From M3007 sp033764075 (GTDB lineage Bacteria > Bacteroidota > Bacteroidia > Chitinophagales > Saprospiraceae): a stretch of 64,000 nucleotides of DNA. Shown in pieces: positions 43,501 through 53,000 of this stretch. The notes under the pieces are model-generated. The model saw only the letters and a list, made by a program, of their open reading frames with translations. It made no database searches and was not told where the DNA came from. The stretch lies in contig JANRJH010000014.1 in NCBI GenBank assembly GCA_033764075.1, positions 3,836 to 67,835 on the forward strand. The letters are read 5' to 3'. A program made the translations under genes and the position numbers. How positions within the stretch are numbered: the stretch's first letter is position 1; every line of letters begins with the position of its first letter.

Positions 43501-45739
43501 CGGTGACGCTGGTTTGCCCGTTCAGGGAAAAATCGTACGGTGGCTGGCCACCCATGGCGCCGAGCCGCACCACACCGGTGGGTTGCCCGAAACAATCGGC
43601 CGAATCGACCGCCACCACCACGGTTGGCGGGGTGCAGTTCACGCACTGGGCAATGCCCGTGCCGACCGGGCAGTTGGCGGGGCCGGACAGGGGGCGGACC
43701 TGGATTTCAGTATTGGTGAACGGCACAGCGATGTTTCGAACCACAAAAAAAGTGTCGGCGCCCACGGGCATCCATCCGCCCCCGTTCACGTTCACCTCGT
43801 ACCCCACGGCGCCGCCCACCGGCGGCCAAATGAACGTCACACTGTCGAGCGAAGGATTGAAACACGCAACTTGCGGGGCATCCAGGGAGTCCACCACGGA
43901 AATTTGAATGGAATCGGACGCGGTGCAGCCGTAGGCGTCTGTAGCTTGTATTGCGTATACTGTGGCGCCGGTAACGGGTGTGATGGTGGCTACCGGACAG
44001 GTTGGGCAATCGACGCCGGTAACCGGCGACCACTGATAACGAATCTTGTACACCGGCTCGAAGGTGATAGTCCAGTCCAGCAGGGTGCCTGTAAACCCCT
44101 TGGCGTCGTCCAGCAGCCGCAACTGCCACAGCCCGTTTGCCGGCGCGCCCCACAGGTCACCAAAGGGCCCTTCCGGGAGCCAGTTGCCGGTGAATGGCGC
44201 GGCAGTAGCCGGCGCCGCCGGGCCGGGAAAGCTGATGCGGGTGCCGGCGTCCGGCGCAAAACAGGTGCCGGTGTAGTTGTTGCCGTCGCCGCCGTTGTCG
44301 GTGGTCAGCTCGAGAAACTGTCCGTTGGGCGCGATGAGGTAGATGTCCAGGTCGTCAACCCAGGGATGGGTAACGCTCAAGCACACCGAGCGCAAAACGC
44401 CGGGTCCGAGGGTTTTGGGCGCCACGCCGGTGATGGCTATGTCTGAAAATACCGGTGTTTCCTCGGGTGTGACGGGCAGCGGAGTCTGATTGGTAAACGT
44501 CGGCGGGTCGGGCAGGGGCGTCGGGGAGGCGCCGTCGAGTGTCAGGGGCGGCGCCGGCATGCAGAAGGTGGTGTCGGTCGGCAGGGCAGGCGGCAGCAGG
44601 GTGTTGTCGCGCAGGAAGATGAAGATCGTATCGCGGTTGCAGGGGTCGCGCTGCACGTCGAAAGCGATGAATTCCTGGGCCTCCGTGAGACCGTCTTCGA
44701 TTGCCCGGATGGGAACTACGAGCGTTGTTTGCCCGGGCGGAATGACCAGGTTTCGCGGAATGGAGTCGTAATCAATTCCGTTGACGGCGGTGCCGAACAA
44801 GGAGAAATCGATGGGGTAGGGCAGGGGTTGGGGGTTGGGCAGGGTAAACGTGATGGCGCCGGTGGCGCAACCTTCGGCTACCACATCTTCCACGCTGCTG
44901 GTGGACAGCTGCACCTGGATGGATCCCACGCCGAAACTTTTGGCTTCGAGAAACACACCGGAGTCGTAGGCCTCGTCCGTCACGTCGGCTATGGCCAGCT
45001 TGATTGTGTAGACGCCGCAGGGCTGCACGACGGCTTCGGCGGTGAACACGTCGGTGTAACCGTCGTAGCAAGGCTGGGTGGTGGTGAAGTTGTTGTCGTT
45101 GTAAAATTGCTCGTTCTGGGGCGGGCAGTTGAAGGTGGGCTGGCTGTTGTCGGGGTGTAAATTGTTAATGGTCACCGGCAAGGCGGTTCCAGGGATGCGG
45201 GCGATGTTGGTCGGTGTGGGGTATCCCGGACCCTGGATGAAAAAACCGAACACGTCGTTGAAGGGCGAGCAGGCGAACTCGGGGTATTCCTCCGACCCGA
45301 AAACATAGTTGAAGCGCAGGGTGTCGGCCGTGGGGATAAACGTGATCTCGTAAACGGCTACATTGCGCAGAACCGCCCCTGGAATCTGTGCGGCCAGGTC
45401 GGCGTCGAACGCTGTGCTGAGGTTGTCCACCAGCGCCAGGTCGTCGCCCACGCCGTTGGCGCCCGCACCTCCCGGGCCTGAAGAGGCCCGTCCGGTGGTC
45501 AGTACAATGCCGCGTTCGATGCCCACGGCTCCGGCGCCGCCCGTGAAGTAGCCTACGGCCTGGGGCGCACCGTTGTAAGTGATGTTGAGCACTTCCACAC
45601 CGCCGCCGAGAAAAACGGAGCTGATGAGGTTTTCCGGATCGAACGGCGGCGTGGTGGCATCCACCACATCAAGCGGCTGGGCGACGGCGCGCAGGCAGAC
45701 AAACAGCAGGGCCGGCAGGAGAACAAATGACTTGCGCAT
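40532..45739 (-). CDS. Giant SprB-repeat adhesin with gliding-motility-type C-terminus
   Basis: A 1,735-aa surface protein. After the signal peptide (FVLLPALLFVCLRAVAQ) comes a choice-of-anchor L domain (about 20-270; YVFGSEEYPEFACSPFNDVF), a Calx-beta-like domain (about 280-385), a proprotein-convertase P domain (about 420-570; SVTHPWVDDLDIYLIAPNGQ), then eleven SprB repeats (about 705-1545) of the pattern CxGxxxGxxxxxxxGGxPPYxYxW...LxxGxYxxTVTDxxGC. The end (TGFSPDGDGNNDRLLVHGQS to KGDVLLVR) is a type B T9SS domain. SprB-type repeats occur in the gliding adhesin SprB of Flavobacterium. The start at 45739 fits the signal peptide; an in-frame start at 45784 would add 15 residues. Its 3' end is duplicated at 35269-35561. 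Confidence 0.92.
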   Translation of the reverse strand: MRKSFVLLPALLFVCLRAVAQPLDVVDATTPPFDPENLISSVFLGGGVEVLNITYNGAPQAVGYFTGGAGAVGIERGIVLTTGRASSGPGGAGANGVGDDLALVDNLSTAFDADLAAQIPGAVLRNVAVYEITFIPTADTLRFNYVFGSEEYPEFACSPFNDVFGFFIQGPGYPTPTNIARIPGTALPVTINNLHPDNSQPTFNCPPQNEQFYNDNNFTTTQPCYDGYTDVFTAEAVVQPCGVYTIKLAIADVTDEAYDSGVFLEAKSFGVGSIQVQLSTSSVEDVVAEGCATGAITFTLPNPQPLPYPIDFSLFGTAVNGIDYDSIPRNLVIPPGQTTLVVPIRAIEDGLTEAQEFIAFDVQRDPCNRDTIFIFLRDNTLLPPALPTDTTFCMPAPPLTLDGASPTPLPDPPTFTNQTPLPVTPEETPVFSDIAITGVAPKTLGPGVLRSVCLSVTHPWVDDLDIYLIAPNGQFLELTTDNGGDGNNYTGTCFAPDAGTRISFPGPAAPATAAPFTGNWLPEGPFGDLWGAPANGLWQLRLLDDAKGFTGTLLDWTITFEPVYKIRYQWSPVTGVDCPTCPVATITPVTGATVYAIQATDAYGCTASDSIQISVVDSLDAPQVACFNPSLDSVTFIWPPVGGAVGYEVNVNGGGWMPVGADTFFVVRNIAVPFTNTEIQVRPLSGPANCPVGTGIAQCVNCTPPTVVVAVDSADCFGQPTGVVRLGAMGGQPPYDFSLNGQTSVTGIFPGLAAGAYPFTVTDALGCPQTGAATVQEPPALSVNLQLVAGIRCHGAAEADLAGAAVGGNGGYAFTWSGGQTGPTLNDQPAGTYRLEVSDAKGCRAADSLSVAQPPRLSLTTVSTPAPCAGAAGGTATVQHNGGTGAVAFVWSNGKTDPAIDKLLPGAYTVTATDANGCPAVDTVVVGGPPAMILDLTGTPVTCALGANGAASVTVSGGIGPYAYVWSDALNQRDSVARGLSAGSYFVTVTDAAGCTATGLALVPEPPPMLLELDPTELDCTGDSTASVSASVQGGIPPFAYLWSTGARTPGIDSLGEGSYTLTVTDNNGCTIGATVFIFGLDTIEVQALVTPVACYGEATGGIRLTLGGGAGEVTVSWSGPTGSLSGRVLDSLPAGDYTYVATDTNNCFVTAVLTVPQPEQPLAIGLPIVSDTLCFGARDGRALNQPSGGTPPYSWLWSTGATETELNNLGPGTYGLTLTDANGCSANGETKVIEQGELNVDLIARDASCFGRRDGQAEVNAARYGNQPAALTLFQIRWSIVPTQTGPVAEGLPGGQWHSVTLTDAQGCSTTDSVFIDQPGPVGVTVRAIDSVSCPGAADGRVAVQGQGGIPPYSYDWSPVAGVQVDSLASGLPAGIYRVSVTDARGCTGVTPVVVPAPAPITVQVAVTHVACFGERTGALFASPSGGTGPYTIRWEDGSTQPGLTQLAAGDYTYTVTDGKNCPHIDSAAVDQPMDSLQGSALGTPPRCFGGYEGRITLQATGGTPPYRYALNDGAFNGSSVQISLGAGTYLPGIRDKNGCLLTLPPVILDEPDPPAVSLGPDFSIPYGADTQLIATVLNNQGPVAFAWRPAEAQWLGCLDCPDPSVTGLAFDRYFEVHIVDSAGCRAEDQVRIQVLKTRKVFVPTGFSPDGDGNNDRLLVHGQSDTRVLQFSVYDRWGEQVYLGRDFFLNDPDQGWDGYFRGRPGDPGVYIWVLEVAYADGVREVFKGDVLLVR
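40537..40829. repeat. Direct repeat, copy 2 (3' end of the adhesin gene)
   Basis: Intact copy of the segment described at 35269-35561. It covers the sorting domain and stop codon of the adhesin. Confidence 0.9.
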
Positions 45740-45883
45740 ATTAAAAGTGAGATCGGCAAAGGGAACATGCAAATATGGGGACAAGACGCCATACTTCCGG
45801 CGTTCGATGCCTGCGATATTTGCCGTCCATCTCCCAAAACGTTTCTTTTATCTAAAAAAAGCTAAATGCGGTGAGCAAGCGGT

Positions 45884-45891
45884 TTACTTTG
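45884..45891 (+). promoter_or_regulatory. Probable -7 box TTACTTTG before sppA
   Basis: Seven of eight positions of TAnnTTTG, 23 bp before the sppA start. On the other strand, 45777-45770 (CATATTTG, 7/8) may serve the divergent adhesin gene. Confidence 0.35.
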
Positions 45892-45913
45892 CGCCATTAA
45901 TTTTTTTCAGGTT

Positions 45914-47704
45914 ATGAACCAATTCTTCAAATTCGTATTCGCTTCCTGCCTCGGCACCGCCCTGGCCCTCGTTCTGGTATCCTTTATCGGCTTCGGTGTG
46001 CTGGCCAGTATTGCCGGCAGCGCCGCAAAAACCGAAAAGGTAACCGTCAAATCCAACTCGGTACTCGACCTGAGTTTTGAACAGGCCTCCATCCCGGAAA
46101 AGACCAACAACCTGGACATGGACCCGTTCGACGTCAAACAAAAAGACATCCTGGGTCTGCACGACATGGTCAAGGCCATTCAAACCGCCAAAACCGACGA
46201 TAACATCAAAGGCATTTACATCAACGCCATGCTGGTACCCGCCGGCAAGGCCACCTCGTCGGTACTGCGCGAGGCGCTGATCGACTTCAAACAGAGCGGC
46301 AAGTTCATCGTCGCCTACGCACCCGTGTACACCCAGAACGCCTACTATATGGCTTCCGTGGCCGATTCGGTGCTGCTCAACCCCGTCGGTTCGGTCGATT
46401 TCCGCGGGCTATCCAGCACGATCGCCTACTTCAAAGGGTTGCTGGAAAAAACGGACATCGACCTCCAGATATTCTACGCCGGCAAGTTCAAAAGCGCCAC
46501 CGAACCGTTCCGCCTGGATAAAATGAGCGAGGAAAACCGCCTGCAGGTGCGCGAGTACCTCACCGCACTGAACGACATCTTCATGCGCGACATCGCCGCT
46601 TCCCGCAACATTCCGGAGGACGAGTTGCGGCGCGTCGCCGACGCTTATGAGGGCCGTCATGCCGAAGGCGCGCTGAAAAGCCGCCTGGTAGACCGCATCT
46701 GCTACGAAGACGAGGCGTTTGGCGCCATGAAAAAAATGATCGGACTCTCCGACAAGGACAAGCTCCCGCTGATCTCCGTGGGCGATTATTTCGCCGCTAA
46801 AGGACCAAAAGGCGATTTTAAAACCAAAGACAAGATCGCCGTTGTGTACGCCGAAGGCAGCATCGACGTCGGCAAAAAAGGCACGCCCGGCACGGTCGTC
46901 GATGGCGACTACGTGGGTATGTTGCGCAAAATCCGTAAGGACGACAAGGTCAAGGCCATCGTCCTGCGCGTCAACTCCCCGGGCGGCAGCGTGCTGGCCA
47001 GCGAAAACATCCTGCGCGAGGTGCAACTGTGCCAGGAGGCCGGCAAACCCGTGGTCGTGAGCATGGGCGACGTAGCGGCCTCCGGCGGGTACTACATCGC
47101 CTGCCAGGCCGACAGCATCTTCGCCGAACCCAACACCATTACCGGCTCCATCGGTGTGTTCGGCATGATCCCCATGCTCGACCGCACCATGCGCCAGAAC
47201 CTCGGCGTCACCTTCGACACCGTGCGCACCGGCAAACATTCCGCATTCGGCACCCCGTTCATTCCCTTCTCTCCCGAAGAAAAAGACATGATCCAGCAGG
47301 AGATCGACCGTATCTACGCGGATTTCCTCCAAAAAGTGGCTAAAGGGCGGGATATGACCACCGAGCAGGTACACGAAGTGGCCCAAGGCCGCGTGTGGCC
47401 GGGCACCAAAGCCAAAGAACTGGGGCTGGTGGACGACCTCGGCGGACTCGACCGCGCCCTGGCGTCCGCCGCCAAACTCGCCAACGTCGAAAAATACCGC
47501 GTGAGCGAATACCCGCAAACCAAAAAAGGGCTGGAGCGATTGCTCGAAGAGCTCACCGGCGACGACGGAAAGGAGGACATCATCTACGACCAGGTGGCCC
47601 GCACCGAGCTGGGCGATCTGTACCCACTCTATCGGCAGGTGCGCGATCTGCAACGCAGCCAGGGCATTCAGGCGCGGCTTCCGTACGAGCTGTTTATTCA
47701 GTAA
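45914..47704 (+). CDS. sppA: Signal peptide peptidase SppA, 67-kDa type
   Basis: A 596-aa inner-membrane serine protease with one N-terminal anchor (ALALVLVSFIGFGVLASIAG) and two S49 domains. The general-base lysine is K191 (IFYAGKFKSATEPF) in the first domain, and the nucleophile is S390 (GDVAASGGYYIACQAD) in the second, the arrangement of the long E. coli-type SppA. NSPGGSVLASENILREV and NTITGSIGVFGMIP are further family motifs. It digests cleaved signal peptides in the membrane. It is convergent with a small T9SS gene across a two-way terminator. Confidence 0.94.
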   Translation: MNQFFKFVFASCLGTALALVLVSFIGFGVLASIAGSAAKTEKVTVKSNSVLDLSFEQASIPEKTNNLDMDPFDVKQKDILGLHDMVKAIQTAKTDDNIKGIYINAMLVPAGKATSSVLREALIDFKQSGKFIVAYAPVYTQNAYYMASVADSVLLNPVGSVDFRGLSSTIAYFKGLLEKTDIDLQIFYAGKFKSATEPFRLDKMSEENRLQVREYLTALNDIFMRDIAASRNIPEDELRRVADAYEGRHAEGALKSRLVDRICYEDEAFGAMKKMIGLSDKDKLPLISVGDYFAAKGPKGDFKTKDKIAVVYAEGSIDVGKKGTPGTVVDGDYVGMLRKIRKDDKVKAIVLRVNSPGGSVLASENILREVQLCQEAGKPVVVSMGDVAASGGYYIACQADSIFAEPNTITGSIGVFGMIPMLDRTMRQNLGVTFDTVRTGKHSAFGTPFIPFSPEEKDMIQQEIDRIYADFLQKVAKGRDMTTEQVHEVAQGRVWPGTKAKELGLVDDLGGLDRALASAAKLANVEKYRVSEYPQTKKGLERLLEELTGDDGKEDIIYDQVARTELGDLYPLYRQVRDLQRSQGIQARLPYELFIQ

Positions 47705-47710
47705 AAAACA

Positions 47711-47756
47711 TCGGCTTCTGCACCAAACCCATGAGAGCAGAAGCCGACCGTTTTTT
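47711..47756. terminator. Bidirectional intrinsic terminator
   Basis: TCGGCTTCTG (47711-47720) and CAGAAGCCGA (47738-47747) form a perfect 10-bp stem. T6 follows on the plus side (47751-47756), and an A-run (47703-47708) gives T-run on the minus side. It serves sppA and the convergent gene, whose stop codon (47755-47757) lies in the T-run. Confidence 0.85.
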
Positions 47757-48570
47757 AACGGGCAATAACCATCCGGCTGGCACTCCGCCCCTCGCTGTTC
47801 GACAGGGCGTACAGGTAGCTTCCATTCGGCAGGTGCCCGGCGTGAAAGGTGAACTGGTTGGGTCCTTCCGAGAGGGCCACGGTTTGTTCGTGCACACGTT
47901 GCCCCAGCAAATTGGTTACTTCAAAATAGAAATTGCCGCTGACCATTGATTCCACCTCGATCCGCGTCTCCGCGTCGAACGGGTTGGGTGCATTTTTCAG
48001 CGAAGCAATCCGGCTTCCGGGATCAAACGCGGACGACATGCAGGAAGTGCCTGCCGGGTTGAGGATCAGGTAGTAGTTTCCGGGGATGAAGTCACCCGGG
48101 AACTGCACTGGAAACGGTACACCGGGAATCAAAGGTGTAAACAAGACAACGTTCACCACCAGATCAAACGTGTCGGGCAGGGTTGGCGCGGGCATATTGG
48201 GCGTGCCGTAGAGCAGGATACAGCCCAGCGTGTTGGCGTTGAACACACAGTTGGGCGGGTCGCACAGGTAGGTGATGCCGGCGGGCAGGTTGTCTATGGC
48301 GCCGGAGGTGGCCAGGGTAAGGCTGGAGAGTGGGGCCGTGATGCCTTGCAAGGTAACCTCTGCCGGAACTTCGAGCGTTACGGATTGGTTGTAAGGTTGA
48401 TTGATGCAGGCCTCGTTCAGGTTGTAATTGGGGAATTCCGGCGTCCATGGCGGCGGCGCCAGCAGGTTCATGGTATCCGTGAGCACGGTGGAGTCGCGCA
48501 CGCAGGTTTGCGCACGGAGGCAGGCGCCGGCGAGCAGCAGCAGCAGTGTGAAGCAGGCAGTTTTATTCAT
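47755..48570 (-). CDS. Small T9SS-secreted protein
   Basis: A 271-aa secreted protein with signal peptide ACFTLLLLLAGACLRAQ, which fixes the start at 48570 (an in-frame start lies at 48726). The middle has four scattered cysteines (NEACINQPYNQS, LCDPPNCVFNANTLGC) and no family I recognise. The end, KNAPNPFDAETRIEVESM to SNSEGRSASRMVIAR, is a type A T9SS sorting domain. Probably a small surface or secreted protein with disulfides; function unknown. Confidence 0.82.
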   Translation of the reverse strand: MNKTACFTLLLLLAGACLRAQTCVRDSTVLTDTMNLLAPPPWTPEFPNYNLNEACINQPYNQSVTLEVPAEVTLQGITAPLSSLTLATSGAIDNLPAGITYLCDPPNCVFNANTLGCILLYGTPNMPAPTLPDTFDLVVNVVLFTPLIPGVPFPVQFPGDFIPGNYYLILNPAGTSCMSSAFDPGSRIASLKNAPNPFDAETRIEVESMVSGNFYFEVTNLLGQRVHEQTVALSEGPNQFTFHAGHLPNGSYLYALSNSEGRSASRMVIAR

Positions 48571-48650
48571 GATCAGGTTAGTTTGGCGGAAAGTTAACCA
48601 ACCGCATGTTTGTTGATATAAGTAACTTTTACTCAGCCAATAATTTCTTT

Positions 48651-49919
48651 TCAATTTTTTAAAACGGTAATTTTTTTCACTTTTCTTCCATCCATTTCGA
48701 CCACTTCCAGGCGGAGGCCTTCCCATTCCAGGTGGTCGCCGACAGCGGGGATTTTTTCCAGTCGGTGTATAAGGAAACCGGCGAGGGTATTGAACTCTAG
48801 GTTATCGTCGTCGACCTCGAGTTCCAGTTGGTGAACGAATTCGAAAAAGGGGAATGGACCGTCGAAGGTCCACCGACCGTCGGACTCCTGTGTAAACTGG
48901 TATTCATCATCGCTGTCGGCGCTGAGGTCGCCCACCAGGGCGTCCAGAATGTCGTCTGTGGTGACCAGCCCCTGCACGGAGCCGAACTCGTCGAGCACCA
49001 GGGCGTGGTGTTTGCGTTCTTTTTTGAACGCCTCCAGCACCTTGTAGGCCGGCATGGTCAGGGGGACGTACAGCGGTTGTTTCAGGTGATTTTCCAGTGA
49101 AAAGGACGGATCATCCGTCGCCTGGAACAAATCCCTGATCCGGACGATGCCCATGATGTCGTCGAGTTCTTCCCGGGCCACCGGGTAAGCGGAAAACAGG
49201 GCGCCGGCCGTTTTTTGTTTCACTGTGCGGAGATCGTCGCGGACATCCAGCCACACCAGGTCGCTCCGGTGGGTCATCAGGGCGCCGATCTTGCGGTCGC
49301 CCATGGAGAATACCCGCTCCACAATGTCCTGCTCGATTTCCTGGATTTCTCCGCTTTCGGTGCTATCGTTAATGATGGATTTGATCTCCTCCTCCGTGAT
49401 CAATCCGCTGCCCTGGCTTTGGATGCCAAACAGCCTAAGCAACAGATCATTGGTGGTGGTCAGCAGCCATACAAACGGCGCGACCAGCCACGACAACAAG
49501 GCCATCGGGCGGGCGACAATCGAGGCGATGGTTTCCGGGAAAGTAAGCCCCAGCCGCTTGGGCAGCAACTCCCCCAGAACGATGGACAGGAAAGTCACGG
49601 GCAGCAACACGGCCACCACCGCCAGCTGGTTGGCGTACGGTTTGAGCGCGGGTATTTGCTCAACCCAGGCCTGAACGTCGTTGGTGATGTTCTCGCCACT
49701 GTAGATACCCAGCAAAATGCCGATCAGGGTAATGCCGATTTGCACGGTGGATAAAAACGTGTTGGGCGACTCGGCCAGTTCAAGCGCCTTGGCGGCGCCT
49801 TTATGGCCCTTTTTGGCGCCCATCTCCAGCTTGAACCTGCGCGACGAGACCAGCGCGATTTCCGACATGGAAAAAACGCCGTTGAGCAAGGTGAGTAAAA
49901 GAATGATAACGAATTCCAT
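48651..49919 (-). CDS. CNNM/CorC-type (hemolysin family) membrane protein
   Basis: A 422-aa protein with the DUF21/CNNM membrane domain (residues 1-190: VIILLLTLLNGVFSMSEIAL, STVQIGITLIGILLGIYSGE, VVAVLLPVTFLSIVLGELLP-like), two CBS domains (about 200-325: IVRIRDLFQATDDPSF, DEFGSVQGLVTTDDILDALV) and a C-terminal CorC/HlyC domain (about 340-422). Members of this family are tied to magnesium or cobalt export and to heavy-metal tolerance; the old name hemolysin is misleading. It is divergent from the phytase-like giant gene, with 123 bp between starts. Confidence 0.9.
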   Translation of the reverse strand: MEFVIILLLTLLNGVFSMSEIALVSSRRFKLEMGAKKGHKGAAKALELAESPNTFLSTVQIGITLIGILLGIYSGENITNDVQAWVEQIPALKPYANQLAVVAVLLPVTFLSIVLGELLPKRLGLTFPETIASIVARPMALLSWLVAPFVWLLTTTNDLLLRLFGIQSQGSGLITEEEIKSIINDSTESGEIQEIEQDIVERVFSMGDRKIGALMTHRSDLVWLDVRDDLRTVKQKTAGALFSAYPVAREELDDIMGIVRIRDLFQATDDPSFSLENHLKQPLYVPLTMPAYKVLEAFKKERKHHALVLDEFGSVQGLVTTDDILDALVGDLSADSDDEYQFTQESDGRWTFDGPFPFFEFVHQLELEVDDDNLEFNTLAGFLIHRLEKIPAVGDHLEWEGLRLEVVEMDGRKVKKITVLKN

Positions 49920-50005
49920 ATTCTGAGTGAAATGTGGGCGAAAATAAGCAAGGCCCGCAATTTTCGGCTTAACCTTAACTTAATATCCAAACTGTTTGTA
50001 CTGTT

Positions 50006-50013
50006 TACTTTTG
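50006..50013 (+). promoter_or_regulatory. -7 promoter box TACTTTTG
   Basis: Exact TAnnTTTG match, 30 bp before the start at 50043, predicted leader about 22 nt. Confidence 0.5.
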
Positions 50014-50042
50014 TGCTTTATCCATTAACCAATTTTAAGGCA

Positions 50043-53000
50043 ATGAAGTTACTTTTTACCCACACCATTGCGCTTTTGGCAGGCATACTTCTGTCGGGCG
50101 CCGGCCTGCAGGCCCAGCAGACCCTTTTCCAGGGATTCGAAGGGACCGCCAACGACAATTTTTCCTTCACCACCACACCGACAAAGTACAACGATTTGCC
50201 CAATGAAGACGTCTGGGCCGATACAACGACCACGGCTTCCATCGCGCCGGCCACAGGCGACCGCTTCTGGTTCATGCTCGACCTGGAAAACCCGGGCGCA
50301 GGCGGTGCTTTCTTTCACACCCTGGACCTCGAGCCGGTCGACGTCAGCGCTTTTGCGTTCAACACCCTGAGCTTCAAATATTACACCGTGGGCTATGAAC
50401 CGGCCGACTCGCTGGGGTACATCCTGGAAACCGACAACGGAACGACCTACGACTTCGCGAAATACGTCGACCTGAACCGCAACACCCTGGCCTGGGAAAC
50501 GATAACCATTACCCTGCCCCCCGGCACCCAGTTTGTGCGCCTGCGCCTCATGGTCAAACAAAACGGCGGTTCCGACTACGCCGGTTTCGACGATATCCAG
50601 CTCCAATCGAGCAATATGGACATGGTTGCGCCGGTGATCACCGGCATCGCCACCACCGGCAGCACCGGCATTCAGGTCGCTTTCAGCGAAGCCATGGGCG
50701 CGGCTGCGGAGGACATTGCCAACTACACCGGCGTGGCTGGCCTCGTTTCCGCCACCCGCAACGCCACGAACGACACCGTGACCCTCACCTACGGCGCACC
50801 TTTTGCCGACGGGGTGACCAATACCCTGACCATCGCCGGCGTGACCGATGCTGCCGGAAATGCGATACCCGCTCCGGTCGATTACGTATTCACCTGGAAC
50901 GGCGCCACGCCCGCACTGGTGATCACCGAGATTAACTACAACCCGCCGGGCGGCGATCCGGACGAACTGGAGTTCATTGAAATTTACAACAACGGTACTT
51001 CAGATGCCCCGATCGGCGGGCTTCGTCTCCGGGGCGCCGTACAAACGGAGCTCCCAGCCCTCACCCTAGCCCCCGGCGGCATCGTGCTGGTAGCGCAGGA
51101 CAAAGCCTCTGCCGAGGCGTTTTTCACCGGACAAACCTTTTACCAGTGGACCAGCGGCGTGCTGACCAACGGCGGCAACACCATCGAAATTGTCAACAGC
51201 CTGGGTAATCAAATCGACCTCGTCGTGTATGACGATGCTGCCCCCTGGCCCGTGGAGCCCGACGGCAACGGCCCCTCCCTCGAACTGCTCTCCCCCAGCC
51301 TGGACAACAACAACGGCGCCAACTGGATCGCCAGCCAAACGCCCACCAACGTGGACACCATTTTCGCCTCCCCGGGTGTAGTGGTTGTGCCGCAAAACGC
51401 GGTCGTGTCTTTCGAGCGCACCAACACACTCACGTCGGAAAATGCAGGCGTCATCACCATCAATGTCAAGGCCGACAACGTCGGTATCCTGCCCGTTTCC
51501 GCCAAAGTGCGCGCCACCGCAGCCTCTACGGCCGTTGACGGTGTGGATTACCTGCTGGTAGACACCGTGGTGACGTTCTCCACCGGCTCGCCCAACCCGT
51601 TCACCCTGGCCCTCGCGGTGATCGACGACGCCGACCCGCGCAACAGCAACTACCTGCTGCTGCGGCTGACCGACCTGGTGAACGCCGATCTGGGCGCCAC
51701 CGCCGAGCACGCCGTTTTGATCAACGACGACGACGCCGTGCCGCCGGCGCCCCAGCCCGACAACAAGGTGCAGCTCAATCACCTGGGCAGCTACTTTATT
51801 CAGCAGGGATCCGACGCTACGGCGGAAATCACAACCTTCGACCCGGCTTCTAAAAGGCTGTTTGTCACCAATATTGAACAGAATCGTCTGGAAGTGCTCG
51901 ACTTCAGCAACCCGCTGGCGATTGCCCCGGTCACTTCCATCGACATGTCGGCTTACGGCGGCGGTTTGAACTCGGTAGCCGCTTACAACGGCCTGGTGGC
52001 TGTAGCCGTTCAGCCCGACGACGTGGTCACGCCAGGCAAAGTGGTGTTCTTCGACGCCGCCGGCGCGTTCCAGAAAGAACTGACGGTAGGCGTGCTGCCC
52101 GACCACGTGGTGTTCAGCCCCGACGGACGCAAGGTGCTCACCGCCGACGAAGGCCAGCCCAACGACGATTACAGCATCGACCCCCTGGGCACAGTGAGCA
52201 TCATCGACATTTCCGGCGGCATCGCCAATACCACCCAGGCCAATGTCAAAACGCTTGATTTCAACGCTTTCAACGCGCTGGAGCCGCTGTATGAACTGGC
52301 CGGCTTCCGCGTTTTCGGACCCAATGCCACCCTCGCCCAGGACGTTGAACCGGAATTTATCACCATCAGCGACGACAACCTGCTCGCTTACGTTACCCTG
52401 CAGGAAAACAACGGCGTCGCGGTGATCAATCTGGCTGCCGACTCCATCATCGGTATCGTGCCCTGCGGCTTGAAAGACTGGCAGGCGGAAGGCGTTTCTT
52501 TCGACGCTTCCGACAACCTTTCCGGTATTTTCTTCAACAACTGGCCGGTGAAAAGCCTGTTTCAACCCGACGCCATCGATTATTTCTTTGTGGGCGGCAA
52601 GCGCTACCTGGTGACGGCCAACGAAGGCGACGCCCGCGAATACGACACCTACGAGGAACTCCTGCGCGTGAACAGCAGCAGCTACAACCTGGACCCCGCC
52701 GTGTTCCCCGATGCGGCAGCCCTCAAACGCAGCGACCTGCTCGGCCGCCTGCAGGCAACCACAGGCTCCGGAGACACTGACGGCAACGGGCTTTTCGAAG
52801 AAATCCACCTGATCGGTTCGCGTTCGTTCACCATCTGGGACGGTGAAAACGGCGACCGCATCTGGGACAGCGGCGACGATTTCGAGCGCATCACCGCCGC
52901 CGATCCGGTGTTCGCACCCATCTTCAACGCCAGCAATTCGAACAATTCCCGGAAAAACCGTTCCGACGACAAAGGGCCGGAACCCGAAGGCGTAACCGTG